The position numbers and the translations under genes are program-made. The notes under the pieces are model-generated. The model was not told where the DNA came from, did no database searches, and was given only the letters and a program-made list of their open reading frames with translations. This document shows positions 32,501 to 37,146 of a DNA stretch of 64,000 nt, piece by piece (the stretch's first letter is position 1; each line of letters opens with the position of its first letter). This DNA is from Verrucomicrobia subdivision 3 bacterium UBA693 (GTDB lineage: Bacteria > Verrucomicrobiota > Verrucomicrobiia > Limisphaerales > UBA8199): contig DBMR01000059.1 of the NCBI GenBank assembly GCA_002298785.1, positions 283,666-347,665 of the forward strand, given 5' to 3'.

Positions 32501-35500
32501 CCGCCAGAACTCACTCGGTTGAAAGGACCGTCGGGAAGATTCAGATGCTTAAGCACGCCTCCCATGTCGAAGATCTGATCGATGGGAGGGTCGGTGTTGT
32601 TGAAATCCCAGGTAAAGGTATGGCTATAAGCCCCACCGAACGCCGCCACATTGACGTCAATTTGTCCACTGCCGAAGATTCCGGTGTCGGTCAGGAGCAG
32701 GAACGCGGACCCGTTCGTAGCACTGATTACGCTGGTACCGAAATTGAAGCTCACGTTGCTGGCGGTGATGGTGACCAATTGGGTATTTGTTGTACTGGTC
32801 CGCTGCTCGAAGGTGAAATTCCCGGTCAAAGTGACACCGAGGAACGAAATCGTGGTACCTGTTCCAACCACTTGGAGATATGGTCCCTGCGGCAGGATCA
32901 AGGTGGTCGGAACACCTCCGACGGTCACGGTTTCGTTAACTGGGTTGCTCGTCTGGTTAATCCGAACCTTAAATGCCCCTCCCACCCCGACTCCGTCCGC
33001 GTGAACAGCAACGCTGATGCTGCCTTCGCCAGCCAAACCATCATCGGTGATTAAGAAAGCCGCCGAGCCGTTGGTCATCGTTAACAAGGAGTTGGCGGCG
33101 GAGCCGAGATCGAAGCTGACGTTTGAAGCGGCCACCGTTACGACCTTATGCGCGGCAGCGGTCGTCCGATTCTCGAAGAGGAAATTGCCTTGGAGTCCGA
33201 TCCCAAGCACGGTTAGTTGAGCGTAAGTCCCAACCGTTGCCCCCGTTGCGCCTACTTGCAGGTAGGGACCGGCCACCAATGATGGGATGGAGACAGATGA
33301 ACCATTTACGTTGACGGTCTTCCCGGTAACGGCACTGTTGAGATTATTTAGTAGAACAGAGAACGATCCTGTGAGGTTGACACCCGGCACGGAGAGCGCA
33401 ACCGACGCGGTTGCCGTGCCATAAATGCCGGTAGGAGTGATCACGAATGCACCGGAACCGTTCGTAAGGCTCAGCAAAGAAACCAGTGCATCCGAGAAAT
33501 TGAACGAAAGGTTGGAAAAGCCAATGTTGGTTTCTTCATCGCCATTGGCGGGATTTGAATCCGTGTCACGGGGCTCGAAAACGAAGTTGCCGGTTAAAGA
33601 CGCCTGCGGGGTGGTCAAAGCGATAACGGCATTGCCGGAGACGCGGTAATAAGGTCCCGCAGGTAGATTAACGGACACGCCATCAATCGCAGGAACTGCA
33701 CTGGAGGACGTGTTCAGGGTCAAGGTTAGCGAAGTGCCGGAAATGCTAATGCCCGGGATATCTGGTCCCTGGGTGATGGTCAGGCTAAGACTCCCGGCGA
33801 GGTCGCCATTGGTAAGCAGGAACTTCCCGGAGCCGTTATTCGCCTGGAGAACCCGTTTGGCCCCACCTCCAACACCTAGGTTGATATTGAGGGTGACCCC
33901 CGACGCTTCAAGCAAGGTCTCGGTGGCCGTTTTCCGGAAGGTGAAAAGTCCCGAGAGAGTTTCATTCAGTACCTTGAGCGTGCCATTGGTGACAATCGTC
34001 ACATCCGGGTCTGCACCATTTAGAATATTAGCTGACTGGATTTTTACCGTGGTTACTCCAGTGAAATTGAAGGCGAAACCGGTCAGAGCGCTGCTCAAGG
34101 TGAAGGAGGCGTCCAAGGTTCCGGTTTTGGCGAGGTTAAAAGCATTGGAAGCGTTGGTGGAACTGCTGGCGATTGAGGAGAGTGTCGCGGCGTTGATCCG
34201 CGGCCCCGTCACCACATTATTGGTCAATACGCTGGCGTCCGGGGTAGCTGTGACAGTGGCGGTCAAGTTAACCGACCCGTTCGTCACGTTAAGACTCAAG
34301 GGACCACCAGGAGGAGCGAGATTGAAGGGGAACCCGGACAAGCCGCTAACATTAATGCTGGCGGATGCCGCCAAGTGATCAACTTTCAGGAAGAAGCCGC
34401 TGTCGTATCCAAAGCCGATATCCAGCGTAAGTTTACTGGTCACCTGCACTGAGGGCGCCGAAGCGAACGCCGCGCCAAAGACGGCATCGGCGATGTTCTG
34501 AAGGCTCCGATTGGCTGTCGCCGGGATTAAATCAACATTGATGTCCCACCAAAACGGGTCCGTGCCGATAGCGCCATAATGTCCCAGCACTCCATTCACC
34601 TTGATGGTGAACCCGGCAACGTTGGAACCATCCCAGGATTCGATCGCACGAGTAACATCAGATTCACGAGGCAGGGAGGCAAGCAGCGAATTGAGTTGGT
34701 TGCGAAGGACATTATTAATGGCCGCCCCTTGATCGATGAAACTGCTGAGCTTGTCGCCAAGGAGAGGTATGTTCTGTGCGAACCCGCCTATCCCGTTCAG
34801 GAGGGTGCCGATTTGGGAGAGGGTGTTGAAGCCAGTGTCGATCGCGGACTGCGCACCAGGAATTAGGAGTGGGGTGGCAACCACCTGGACCGTTAAACCG
34901 CTCGCGGAATAAACCGGAACGAATGCCAGCTCGGGGTGGCCAGGAATCCCGGAGGTTCCACGCCAATTGGCAAATTCGCCAGTGTGCGATCCCCAGGTGA
35001 ATACTTGGAAGCTCTGACCAGCGCTCGGAACAAAACCGTTGTAGAGTGAAATCTGGATAGTCCCGTCGAGTTGAGCCAAACCGGTTACTTGAACTTGATC
35101 CCAACCGTTAGGATTTACGCCCGGTCCTGCGGTTCCTCCGATCTCTATAAGTATCGAACCATTAGGACCTTGAGTGAAGGTTGGGACATTGATGATGCCG
35201 GGAGAATTGCCGGGGCTGAGAAGGCCGCCATTGTTAATGAGCGGAACGGACAAGGAACCCGTGCCCGACAGCGAGTCGCCTTTTCCGAGAATGAGACTGT
35301 TTACGATCCCCAAATCGACACCCGGGGTAAGGTGAACATTGACACCAGCGGGAGGTCCATTTGCACTGTTTAGTGATTGGGTCAACTGCTCCGGCCATGC
35401 ACTGCCAGGCACCTGGCTGGAAGGAGTGGAAATCTGGGTCTGCGCGACAGGAGCGGCGGTGGCTGGCACCGGCGCATTGAGAGCCAAGTTAACGCTGGTC

Positions 35501-35880
35501 TTGACTGCCGAGGCGTCTGGAGTTGCCGTGGTCGTGGCGGCAACAGTCAGACCATGGGAATTATCGATCGCAGGATCAACTGCCCCGTCGGTTGTGGGAG
35601 TGGCCTCTGGGGTGTCGGTGTGGTTCTCAATTCCACCTAGAATATCAATGCTGGAATCTTGATGGTGCTGCTGGTGGCTTACCTGGGCCTCCTCCACGGC
35701 CACGATGACGTGCGCCAATGGAGCAGAAAGGAGGACCGGCGCCGAGCCGGAAAGGAGGCACCTTGGCTCCAAGGCCTCCAACTCGAACTCGCTCTTTTTG
35801 CTATTCCAACTCACAAACGGATATGCAAACTGCGCCAGGTTGACCCACTGTCCAACTGCAACTTTCAGACATTTCAACAC
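17545..35880 (-). CDS. Giant LEPR-XLL repeat protein (Calx-beta, SdrD-B-like, RTX-type repeats), 6111 residues
   Basis: One uninterrupted frame of 6111 codons, roughly 610 kDa. The N-terminus lacks a classical signal peptide but carries LEALEPRCLLSG, with the LEPR-XLL motif at 37-44. An autotransporter-like beta segment follows at about 183-313 (LLSPGNSPG). At about 660-1310 lie six divergent repeats of about 120-130 residues (TNGSGAFVIT type). A long unnamed beta-rich region reaches 3300 and holds DxDxDG-type Ca sites (DNNGDGRHYFDEN, DPNNDGKLTWAE). RTX-like GGxGxDxl runs occupy about 3320-3600. Then come an SdrD-B-like domain 3597-3730, five Calx-beta domains 3730-4370, an SdrD-B-like domain 4373-4490, another 4580-4700, a sixth Calx-beta 4707-4827, and more RTX-like modules to the end. 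The marked start is GTG at 35880; TTG at 35877 is possible, and the Shine-Dalgarno is poorly placed for both. Probably a Ca-stabilised cell-surface adhesin and the main cargo of the export genes downstream. Confidence 0.9.
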   Translation of the reverse strand: MLKCLKVAVGQWVNLAQFAYPFVSWNSKKSEFELEALEPRCLLSGSAPVLLSAPLAHVIVAVEEAQVSHQQHHQDSSIDILGGIENHTDTPEATPTTDGAVDPAIDNSHGLTVAATTTATPDASAVKTSVNLALNAPVPATAAPVAQTQISTPSSQVPGSAWPEQLTQSLNSANGPPAGVNVHLTPGVDLGIVNSLILGKGDSLSGTGSLSVPLINNGGLLSPGNSPGIINVPTFTQGPNGSILIEIGGTAGPGVNPNGWDQVQVTGLAQLDGTIQISLYNGFVPSAGQSFQVFTWGSHTGEFANWRGTSGIPGHPELAFVPVYSASGLTVQVVATPLLIPGAQSAIDTGFNTLSQIGTLLNGIGGFAQNIPLLGDKLSSFIDQGAAINNVLRNQLNSLLASLPRESDVTRAIESWDGSNVAGFTIKVNGVLGHYGAIGTDPFWWDINVDLIPATANRSLQNIADAVFGAAFASAPSVQVTSKLTLDIGFGYDSGFFLKVDHLAASASINVSGLSGFPFNLAPPGGPLSLNVTNGSVNLTATVTATPDASVLTNNVVTGPRINAATLSSIASSSTNASNAFNLAKTGTLDASFTLSSALTGFAFNFTGVTTVKIQSANILNGADPDVTIVTNGTLKVLNETLSGLFTFRKTATETLLEASGVTLNINLGVGGGAKRVLQANNGSGKFLLTNGDLAGSLSLTITQGPDIPGISISGTSLTLTLNTSSSAVPAIDGVSVNLPAGPYYRVSGNAVIALTTPQASLTGNFVFEPRDTDSNPANGDEETNIGFSNLSFNFSDALVSLLSLTNGSGAFVITPTGIYGTATASVALSVPGVNLTGSFSVLLNNLNSAVTGKTVNVNGSSVSIPSLVAGPYLQVGATGATVGTYAQLTVLGIGLQGNFLFENRTTAAAHKVVTVAASNVSFDLGSAANSLLTMTNGSAAFLITDDGLAGEGSISVAVHADGVGVGGAFKVRINQTSNPVNETVTVGGVPTTLILPQGPYLQVVGTGTTISFLGVTLTGNFTFEQRTSTTNTQLVTITASNVSFNFGTSVISATNGSAFLLLTDTGIFGSGQIDVNVAAFGGAYSHTFTWDFNNTDPPIDQIFDMGGVLKHLNLPDGPFNRVSSGGPITFTVDVGGQTQQITAAVVLTMVHPDSGPDYVTVGVSSFSTTLGAGSLQLKVSEGTGAFVIYPSNPTHWAGAVKVNKASLTGATGVTLTATNLKLLLNTTGVDVGPISVSVSDNPSDNVTIQFTGAYYHNYFAVSGAADLALAGFLTLGGNFSFEKSDLDPTRLKVGVSELHLDVTAGTLTVASFNHGSGAFLISSGGVAGVATLQFQAGIIGMGGTIGLEVNTTSAGVNSSVTINGTVTNINLATANYLKIKVNGYLRVGSTSLNYNFYIVVNTGTGAVEFWQTSPNTLLITISPAGNISLPGLGALANMDFAQPGPFEFVTMLRQLGLWLDAFRGSSLFQVDIPFAGGKTLGDAFDWTQLFVDKIYGLMLSMEIQSASMLDTTVNNGPLAGATFKLQLNSDTPVAVTVTDNIGSATQRDGTELVALLNNALAATTLAGHVLARLNKDKQVVLALTDSEVSKGSTLQMVAADAQIAALGFGPADSTDSTVEHTAGLTARYDTPTFFSKLALALGLPSVTYNPAQQVYTYNVDVNQTYAMDPVTLTFNQDLGPIANAQLNGRLNISANVHFKFTLGFDLGAAEVPRVLSSSQVPTPANGRLSDDAHFQLYINGDVNPLTLVLHKSDTVTNNSIDDLATDLNNLFATVTYNGLGSPTPLNQLIIAQKAGTGLAISAKPNQLNIINRLAAVSLHNDTFATEMGFGMQSSPDGQFFLSASNANIKGLFLDNAELSASLNVAPDLAYNANGISGSLRFGFVDVTVPKGTFGTLDQNGNPQPFTADVKLQNQTTGVTRLYITDLMNGSSSNNIMNMVNAPTLTGSFLAQLSNISVGGLGFSFPLGSNPTVSVWIPDVKNLTFNPNPYNAVSNKSGLFLTYPSLGDLQNFTSISFTQIIHALKAISDNLSQLSAFSFLDERLPLIDMSVNDMIKYASKFADLIDAASSGGSQSLQDTITELKTQIDQVFHLNPNVLTINLDNNGLTPSSLVTAGGDATHTTSTTVNPNGDSNAVVIRAISNGSDLNGTIIRIVGSADVSGTGAQASWDDTNHVLTIKINPGSTTAAGIIASLAAIPSTKWIGSLAPTDNAKPNTGTGTFRTVALKFGLTYSSNYANTLPFALDLKKLVQQLGGTSPAIASFLQAATTLIQIQGSGELTVSASAALTLDFGLDLSNPTTIKPFFYDTTGVVLTAKVLGTNLSLQASLGSVVGIWIKNGSVTLDADGNPATNATNGDKGAEFRLGLRDNNGDGRHYFDENWFDTDNIDLHLKGGVSAVLPIFAPLEGMALGGTGDTNHDGYPDNNLVVDIPDLVRFFVDTRASGGTATMLLPGANNNLTITKTSGASDNFVVALVQNNGVGTGATAAFANNTLTIQINSDSTTAQAVKTAVQSLGNFTVAFINNDPTGANPGSGTVTVAKLKLIAPDFSHLFDNLDLCDIISSAAGPLLDGLDKLLAHIQDGLESIVSSTSLPLIGNGLAGAANFIKDFREGLLKNLRDEVTAAGGNGITAVENAIKKAFWNSIGPGGLNILVNATTGAALDPSLGYSQLDIKLDCDTGLVAKLRLKKEIALVDTSGNPIKFDIGVPGFGLKGDGNVIVSVGFDLRFGFGVTKQDGFYFDTSAPASDPELQIYFRVTIPSLHFSGQLLFLQLDIADNADSPSKFEGHFQVDLRDPNNDGKLTWAELTSGGTNIGDILHADLGADAKVNLDLIASFGGNTAFPRVLAQFHLIWHFDVEHGSSDPQISFDHVGLDVGTFISDFLGPILSEIQKVTKPIQPIIDVVTARIPILSDLAGEDITLLTLAQTFGLLEPSTVDFINDVAQVITLINKLQGVGQGNIVIPFGAFSLSSDNNGEMKQISPLTNLSKVDFAGAIASASGPGVSSTFQSASSGFAGDVGSLHNFSIPVFDHPSELFNLFIGKPVRLVEWRMPTFKFKFTYVQKIPIYPPLYAQFGGSIGADINIGFGYDTYGIQKFIDDPKKDPVDLLDGFYILTNDANGQPMPALKLTGEIFAGASIDLVIVEVGVRGGVSATISFYWNDNADNDGKMRVSEIVANALEDPRCIFNIEGKISLFLEAYLKINLFFFSIDKTWRFAEITLISFDLTCPEPVLGDLNAGTGVLTLNIGTRASLRLVDDTSDGSETFIVRHVSGTAGDETVDVTWAQHRQQFTHVSRVVVQDAGKGDDVLDFRSVLSPVDANGGVGNDTIYLSDGSGSTADGGAGDDKIIASGAATATNVIIHGGDGNDTITGGSVSITIYGDGGNDTITGTTQADKLYGGTGDDVIKAGAGDDYVDGGDGNDNIDGGDGLDFLLGGAGDDIINAGPGDDVADGGDGNDFLIGGAGNDLLIGGNGNDQLYGDGGSDLLVGDKVTKVSNLAISQANMSGLNAAVGAIPTTGVTVQGVYGPDDGSSGDDFLVGGGGSDVIFGGDGNDSCYGGNFAAKGDTSVVEEDGNDFIDGGRGNDLIFGDDSMGRQGARNTGIAIKSSIWYDANLNGIRDSGEKGLGGVTVWLYAASTPPPNGNPPGSGSPIAVTKTDVEGLFEFVGLDPNKYIIVFSLPGTLQFTTRSAGEVGDASDDSDAAVIATASEVLGETKIFSVTYDQTYTAVSAGYKGDAVVSVGDASVVEGNVGQTQLVFNVTLSGIQGYPVEVEYTTLDGTATAANGDYVPVIGTQTLVFNPGETSKQIVVLVNSDTTYEPNEQFQLNIVRAQRMDPGAAVNLQLSQPLTLGTILNDDPIPSISVQDFNPTKDQTEGTPARFVVTLSNPSQYTITVNWRTDSALTFQALPADNAATPSPLTGADYNSANGVLTFQPGVTSQVITVTTINDTLSENDEHFWVDLSNPTYATIADSRGYGVILDNDPLVSASIVPLTAIGGPFQTQVNADPNSPQTVWFKVQLSAPSGREVHVTWATSPGTATEAVPDGSPYLPDYQGFPTSSTTADQTELVFKPGDPLFQLISVKINPANPTVTTDRTFFVNLLSAKDANIAATPATETNHVTVTIKQSLNVGPDVGPWSVYFGSNRYDVQEPLVGTTMVPVTIYRTPGSSQAVAVVYTTNGTATAGSDYGAVFRQLIRFGNNEVQKTINIPVYADGIVEGDEYLVVSLRNPTGGPVRASPDTAVVVIHDGNTPYLFITPPSAGTMTEGSSGLSTPRYFRVYLLDHNSNLPVNAGPAGVTFSYDTVGLTATAGTDYTPTSGTATILSGQPYVDIPVLVQQDTTPELDETFAMRISNPVGATLEAKNSAAIATIYDDDKTPIQGNIFYDSNGNGFKDLNEKGIPNVKVDITYYSSGSPVVVTKFTNANGDYVADVLLGQVSVSVHGETVTSPWGLFGFGSTYKTTTANETQTLQYEGIVGLPAFADVGYKINFTFNVNKADNKDVGRGGTDDTIFGGPGDDTIDAGGGDDHVVGGHWMTATDGNVPINNDATFHAYDTVIKAVTTGLHPVYDNGPIFEVDTSSLNLNGKISGQIWLDLNNNNVKDPGELFTGEYVVVTLFDCNGNPVNSVATNDGTYKFDNIFVQGSPSDYVVQFDLPKGYTFVSPVAAPPNINSDVVVGGRTTIVTISSGSPTIVNLDAGIRKTGLLPTPGPGSFVFSDPSYSVSESIKGGILTITVIRGSAFDSRAVVVRTEDGTAIQGVNYTRVSTLLNFEVGETIKTVDIPILNTNSIGYCTDPLTFNLVLRDITGRPLDSAVVYIGGQSYGSITDNDLIKGGDDWDILLGDSGNIPAVTVIDPNPPYNNLSNIVYSGGPGNDTIYGGNGPDFINGQLGNDYLSGDSGQDIVIGDMGNDVIHVTLDDDLVDGGFGFDTVISDRDVPIVELTATGPTTADLIHRTSFGSPLSTFSLKSIEMAQLFGGAGDNIFNLTAWNGSAFVVGNGGTDTLLVNNDTDMKLRDATPIERLLFFVVYGFFKDSALSLANGSTYHLSGLSKVTLTGGPGSNMIDASGYSRPVTFVGLGGNDTLIGGSADDNFVFDADSPLGLDTITGNGGRDTLDFSTTTAAVTVNLATMDPTTQVVNANLSLRLVDKLENIIGGSGNDILTGNDLANVLIGGLGNDTLTGGAGDDTYPLDTDSNLGAKTIVENIADPGFDTIDFSGTTSQTINLNLAILGSAQAINSNLTLTIVGEGVEQVIGGALDDVIRGNSNNNTLRGGPGNDLLDGKSGDDTLDGGPGNNTLIGGPGVDTVSEQGNTNFVLTNISLTRGTGQVETLDGIEIMNLTGGPDANTFNLTGWTGGGSINGGDIVGDPRNDTVMVGADANVVLTDTTLDISINFSPISLVGVDIAVITDGAGSHTIDASGFSGITTIYGGAGDDTLIGGSGPNTLYGGLGNDILVGGTGNNLVFGGAGNNTFQATSNAYQFILTNSGLVTDLTSAPGDEFYSVLSNIQAVQLTGGASPNIFDVSGWTLGAASVNGMGGNDRVVVETASPGLVTLTNTSVTFPGGAGTITLASIEFATVTGTSGDDTIDATGFTGTAVLNGGDGNDVLIAGPGLELLDGGKGDDRFVFRQFGAVHTVLVYGRDGEDTLDFSAFTLPATVNLSTVGSLQTVAPGELQIALMATDVEDVIGSQGGGVYTGNSLDNTFTITGGANTIDGSTGTNTVVASANVNMALSNTLLNIGGTLNSLANIQVAKLTGGAGNNIIDASAFTGSTVLDGGAGNDTLIGGSGNDVLIGGAGDDLLRGNGGSDTYHFNVDVAQGQDIIDEIGAAGTDTLDFSQAHTTGVIVDLSITAVQTVAPNLKLSFTSTTGIEVIIGTDKADKLTGNALDNIFIGGKGDDIIEGGAGTNTIYYVDDGNFVLTNTKLVITDSSGTQTVTIHNVQQALLVGGAGNNNLDASQFTLGTVYLFGMGGDDLLIGGYGNDYLYGGDGNDVLYGGAGADNLYGNDGNDTLNGCGSINTTLGADGNDNLRGGAGNDTYVFDISSTLTLAAVPQGADTIFENAGEGYLDKIVGLGVSGISVNLYTAAPQNFYDLHSNLVLTLVLANPGQVEGSF
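17750..21400 (-). repeat. C-terminal RTX-like calcium-binding repeat region of the giant protein
   Basis: Corresponds to residues about 4830-6045. It consists of recurring modules, each with one to several nonapeptides of the GGxGNDxLxG type (for example GGAGDDTLIGGSG, GGPGNDTIYGG) followed by a 60-90-residue beta segment containing NTTxxVLTN- or FDFSGTT-like strands. RTX nonapeptides bind calcium in a parallel beta-roll and usually fold only outside the cell. DNA-level similarity between modules is in frame and diverged, so this is protein-level repetition and not a simple tandem DNA repeat. Confidence 0.85.
25130..25920 (-). repeat. Internal RTX-like calcium-binding repeat block
   Basis: Residues about 3320-3585 of the giant protein. 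This is the densest run of nonapeptides in the window, with successive GDGNDNIDGGDG, GGAGDDIINAGPG and GGNGNDQLYGDGG units. It ends shortly before the first SdrD-B-like domain. Its calcium-binding beta-roll role is known from the RTX family. Confidence 0.85.
31900..33900 (-). repeat. About six divergent 120-130-residue repeats in the N-terminal third of the giant protein
   Basis: Landmarks such as NNGSGKFLLTNGDLAGS, TNGSGAFVITPTGIYGT, TNGSAAFLITDDGLAGE, TNGSAFLLLTDTGIFGS, SEGTGAFVIYPSN and NHGSGAFLISSGGVAGV recur at residues about 673, 803, 933, 1053, 1180 and 1312. Most units also contain LTGNFxFE and a GPYxxV strand. I do not recognise a named family; they look like long beta-strand units. 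Confidence 0.75.
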
Positions 35881-35974
35881 CCTCTAACTACCACAAACCG
35901 CACGCCCAAAACGATTCCGGCACCAATACACACAACTGCATAACCTCTGAGCAGTCTTTTGGCTAATGAATTCT

Positions 35975-36003
35975 ATTAAAGCATCTGGCGGCCGGTTTGT
36001 CAA
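35975..36003 (-). promoter_or_regulatory. Sigma-70-type promoter for the giant-protein/export operon
   Basis: Reading leftwards, a perfect -35 TTGACA (35998-36003) is followed by a 17-bp spacer and a -10 TTTAAT (35975-35980, one mismatch to TATAAT). Transcription would start near 35968, leaving a leader of about 88 bases before the GTG at 35880. It is the only strong promoter-like site I found for the seven-gene block. Confidence 0.65.
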
Positions 36004-36018
36004 TTCGAGTTTAGCTTC

Positions 36019-36036
36019 AATTAGCAGATTCTAATT
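36019..36036. promoter_or_regulatory. Inverted repeat just upstream of the operon promoter
   Basis: AATTAG (36019-36024), six bases, CTAATT (36031-36036): a perfect 6-bp inverted repeat centred about 25 bp upstream of the -35 box. The position suits an activator or repressor site, but six-base arms in an AT-rich patch can arise by chance. Confidence 0.35.
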
Positions 36037-36361
36037 CCCGCCGAAGCACCTGTCGGTCATCCGCGCCATCGGAGCGTCACCACCCAAAGCCTTTGGCATG
36101 TTCCCAAATGACCGCTATGTCGTCCGCAGAACGACTGAATTGGTAGACTTGCTTCGCCTGGATCCGGCGTAGTGGGTAACTATGTTGCGTCCTGCCTCAG
36201 TCCGCCGGGTCAGTCGCCGAAACTATTTCCAGGGCACGGTGTTGTCCATATCTGAGGCAGTTGTCCAGAATATTGGCATACAAAGTGGTCCAGAATTACC
36301 CGGAATGGTATCGGGTAATATCCCAATTGCCTGGCGAACGCCTAATGTGATAGAGTCAAAA
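36037..36361. other. Intergenic stretch before the pseudopilin cluster
   Basis: No convincing gene. A short plus-strand open stretch ending at a TAG at 36170-36172 could encode about 35 residues with a coding-like tail (RYVVRRTTELVDLLRLDPA) and may be the end of a lost gene. The frame of the first pilin is open back to 36182, but only the ATG at 36449 has a ribosome binding site. Confidence 0.4.
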
Positions 36362-36435
36362 TGCGGTGAGTGGCAGGCAATAAGTGAGCACCAATGTAAT
36401 AATAACATAACCCGCCTGACACTCGGCTCACGCCG
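36362..36435 (+). promoter_or_regulatory. Conserved upstream region of pseudopilin gene 1
   Basis: Contains TGCGGT (36362-36367), GGCAATAAGTG (36376-36386), the AT-rich AACATA before ACCCGCC (36410-36416), and TCACGCCG (36428-36435) followed by a small CCG/CGG pairing. The same boxes in the same order precede pilin genes 2 and 3. The ACCCGCC and TCACGCCG boxes may lie in the transcribed leader, with the AT-rich stretch as -10. Confidence 0.6.
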
Positions 36436-36448
36436 CGGAAAAGGAAAC

Positions 36449-36814
36449 ATGAAGATCAAACAGACCAGTAAACAAGGCTTCACCCTGGTGGAGATTATGA
36501 TCGTCGTAGCCATCATCGGCATGTTGGCCGCGATCGCCATTCCCAACTTCGTGAAGGCCCGTAATACCGCCCAGGCAAATGCCTGTATTGCGAACATGAA
36601 ACAGATCGACGGTGGCATTCAGCAATGGGCACTGGAGAAAGGCAAGAAAGATGCGGATGCCATTGTGGCCGCAGAAGTTGCCGATTATGTCAAGGGCCGT
36701 AAAATGCCCACTTGCCCCGCCGGCGGTGATTATGTGCTAGGAGCCAATGTTGCCGCGGTGCCAAGTGTCACTTGTCCAAACGCTGCCTCGACTCCACCCC
36801 ATGCGCTCCCCTGA
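36449..36814 (+). CDS. Short type IV/type II pseudopilin, paralogue 1
   Basis: Secreted pilin-like protein of 121 residues. The start is ATG at 36449 behind AAAAGGAAAC, a good Shine-Dalgarno. The class III signal is MKIKQTSKQG|FTLVE: prepilin peptidase would cut after G10 and methylate F11, and E15 is the conserved assembly glutamate. One hydrophobic helix follows (IMIVVAIIGMLAAIAIPNF). The short globular part has two cysteines (MPTCP, VTCPNA) that may form a disulfide, and ends PPHALP. It is far shorter than typical major pilins and is of the small pseudopilin type seen in many Verrucomicrobiota. No pilus motor or secretin gene is in the window, so its assembly machinery is elsewhere. Confidence 0.88.
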   Translation: MKIKQTSKQGFTLVEIMIVVAIIGMLAAIAIPNFVKARNTAQANACIANMKQIDGGIQQWALEKGKKDADAIVAAEVADYVKGRKMPTCPAGGDYVLGANVAAVPSVTCPNAASTPPHALP

Positions 36815-36849
36815 GTTGAGTATCTGAATCCAACGATCGCTTATCATAG

Positions 36850-36877
36850 CCCGGAGATATCTCCGGACTCTTTTTTG
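36850..36877 (+). terminator. Rho-independent terminator after pseudopilin 1
   Basis: Perfect hairpin CCGGAG-ATAT-CTCCGG (36851-36866) followed after four bases by a run of six T (36871-36876). It lies 36 bp after the stop codon. Confidence 0.8.
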
Positions 36878-37045
36878 GGGCGCGTTTTAGGAAGGGACAA
36901 TTCCGTCTGCCGAGTTGGGTAGGTGCCGATATGAAACTCGATGACCGCATTTTGAAACCGTCGTTACTCAGCTCAAGGATATTTACGTTCGCATCTCTGG
37001 GTCCCCGGTTGGGTCGAGCTGGCATCCCATCTGCTTAGGTCAACT

Positions 37046-37117
37046 TGCGGTTGCGACAGGCAATCAGTGAACGCGTTCCGCACTAAATTATAACCCGCCT
37101 GTTGCTGGTTCACGCCG
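37046..37117 (+). promoter_or_regulatory. Conserved upstream region of pseudopilin gene 2
   Basis: TGCGGT (37046-37051), GGCAATCAGTG (37059-37069), AT-rich ATTATA, ACCCGCC (37093-37099) and TCACGCCG (37110-37117) followed by TTGTCGG. The spacing from AGTG to ACCCGCC is identical to that of pilin gene 1. Confidence 0.6.
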
Positions 37118-37146
37118 TTGTCGGAAACAGAAAGGCAAAAAACAGT

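Noticed and set aside
17728..35943. Many plus-strand frames of 60-280 codons opposite the giant gene, for example 17728-18567
   Set aside because: They mirror the Gly/Asp/Thr-rich codons of the real minus-strand frame. Their products are low-complexity and have no ribosome sites or motifs.
36182..36448. Upstream extension of pilin 1 (and the similar extensions of pilins 2 and 3)
   Set aside because: The extensions share no protein similarity, would bury the prepilin signal, and overlap the conserved upstream boxes. The internal ATGs fit better.
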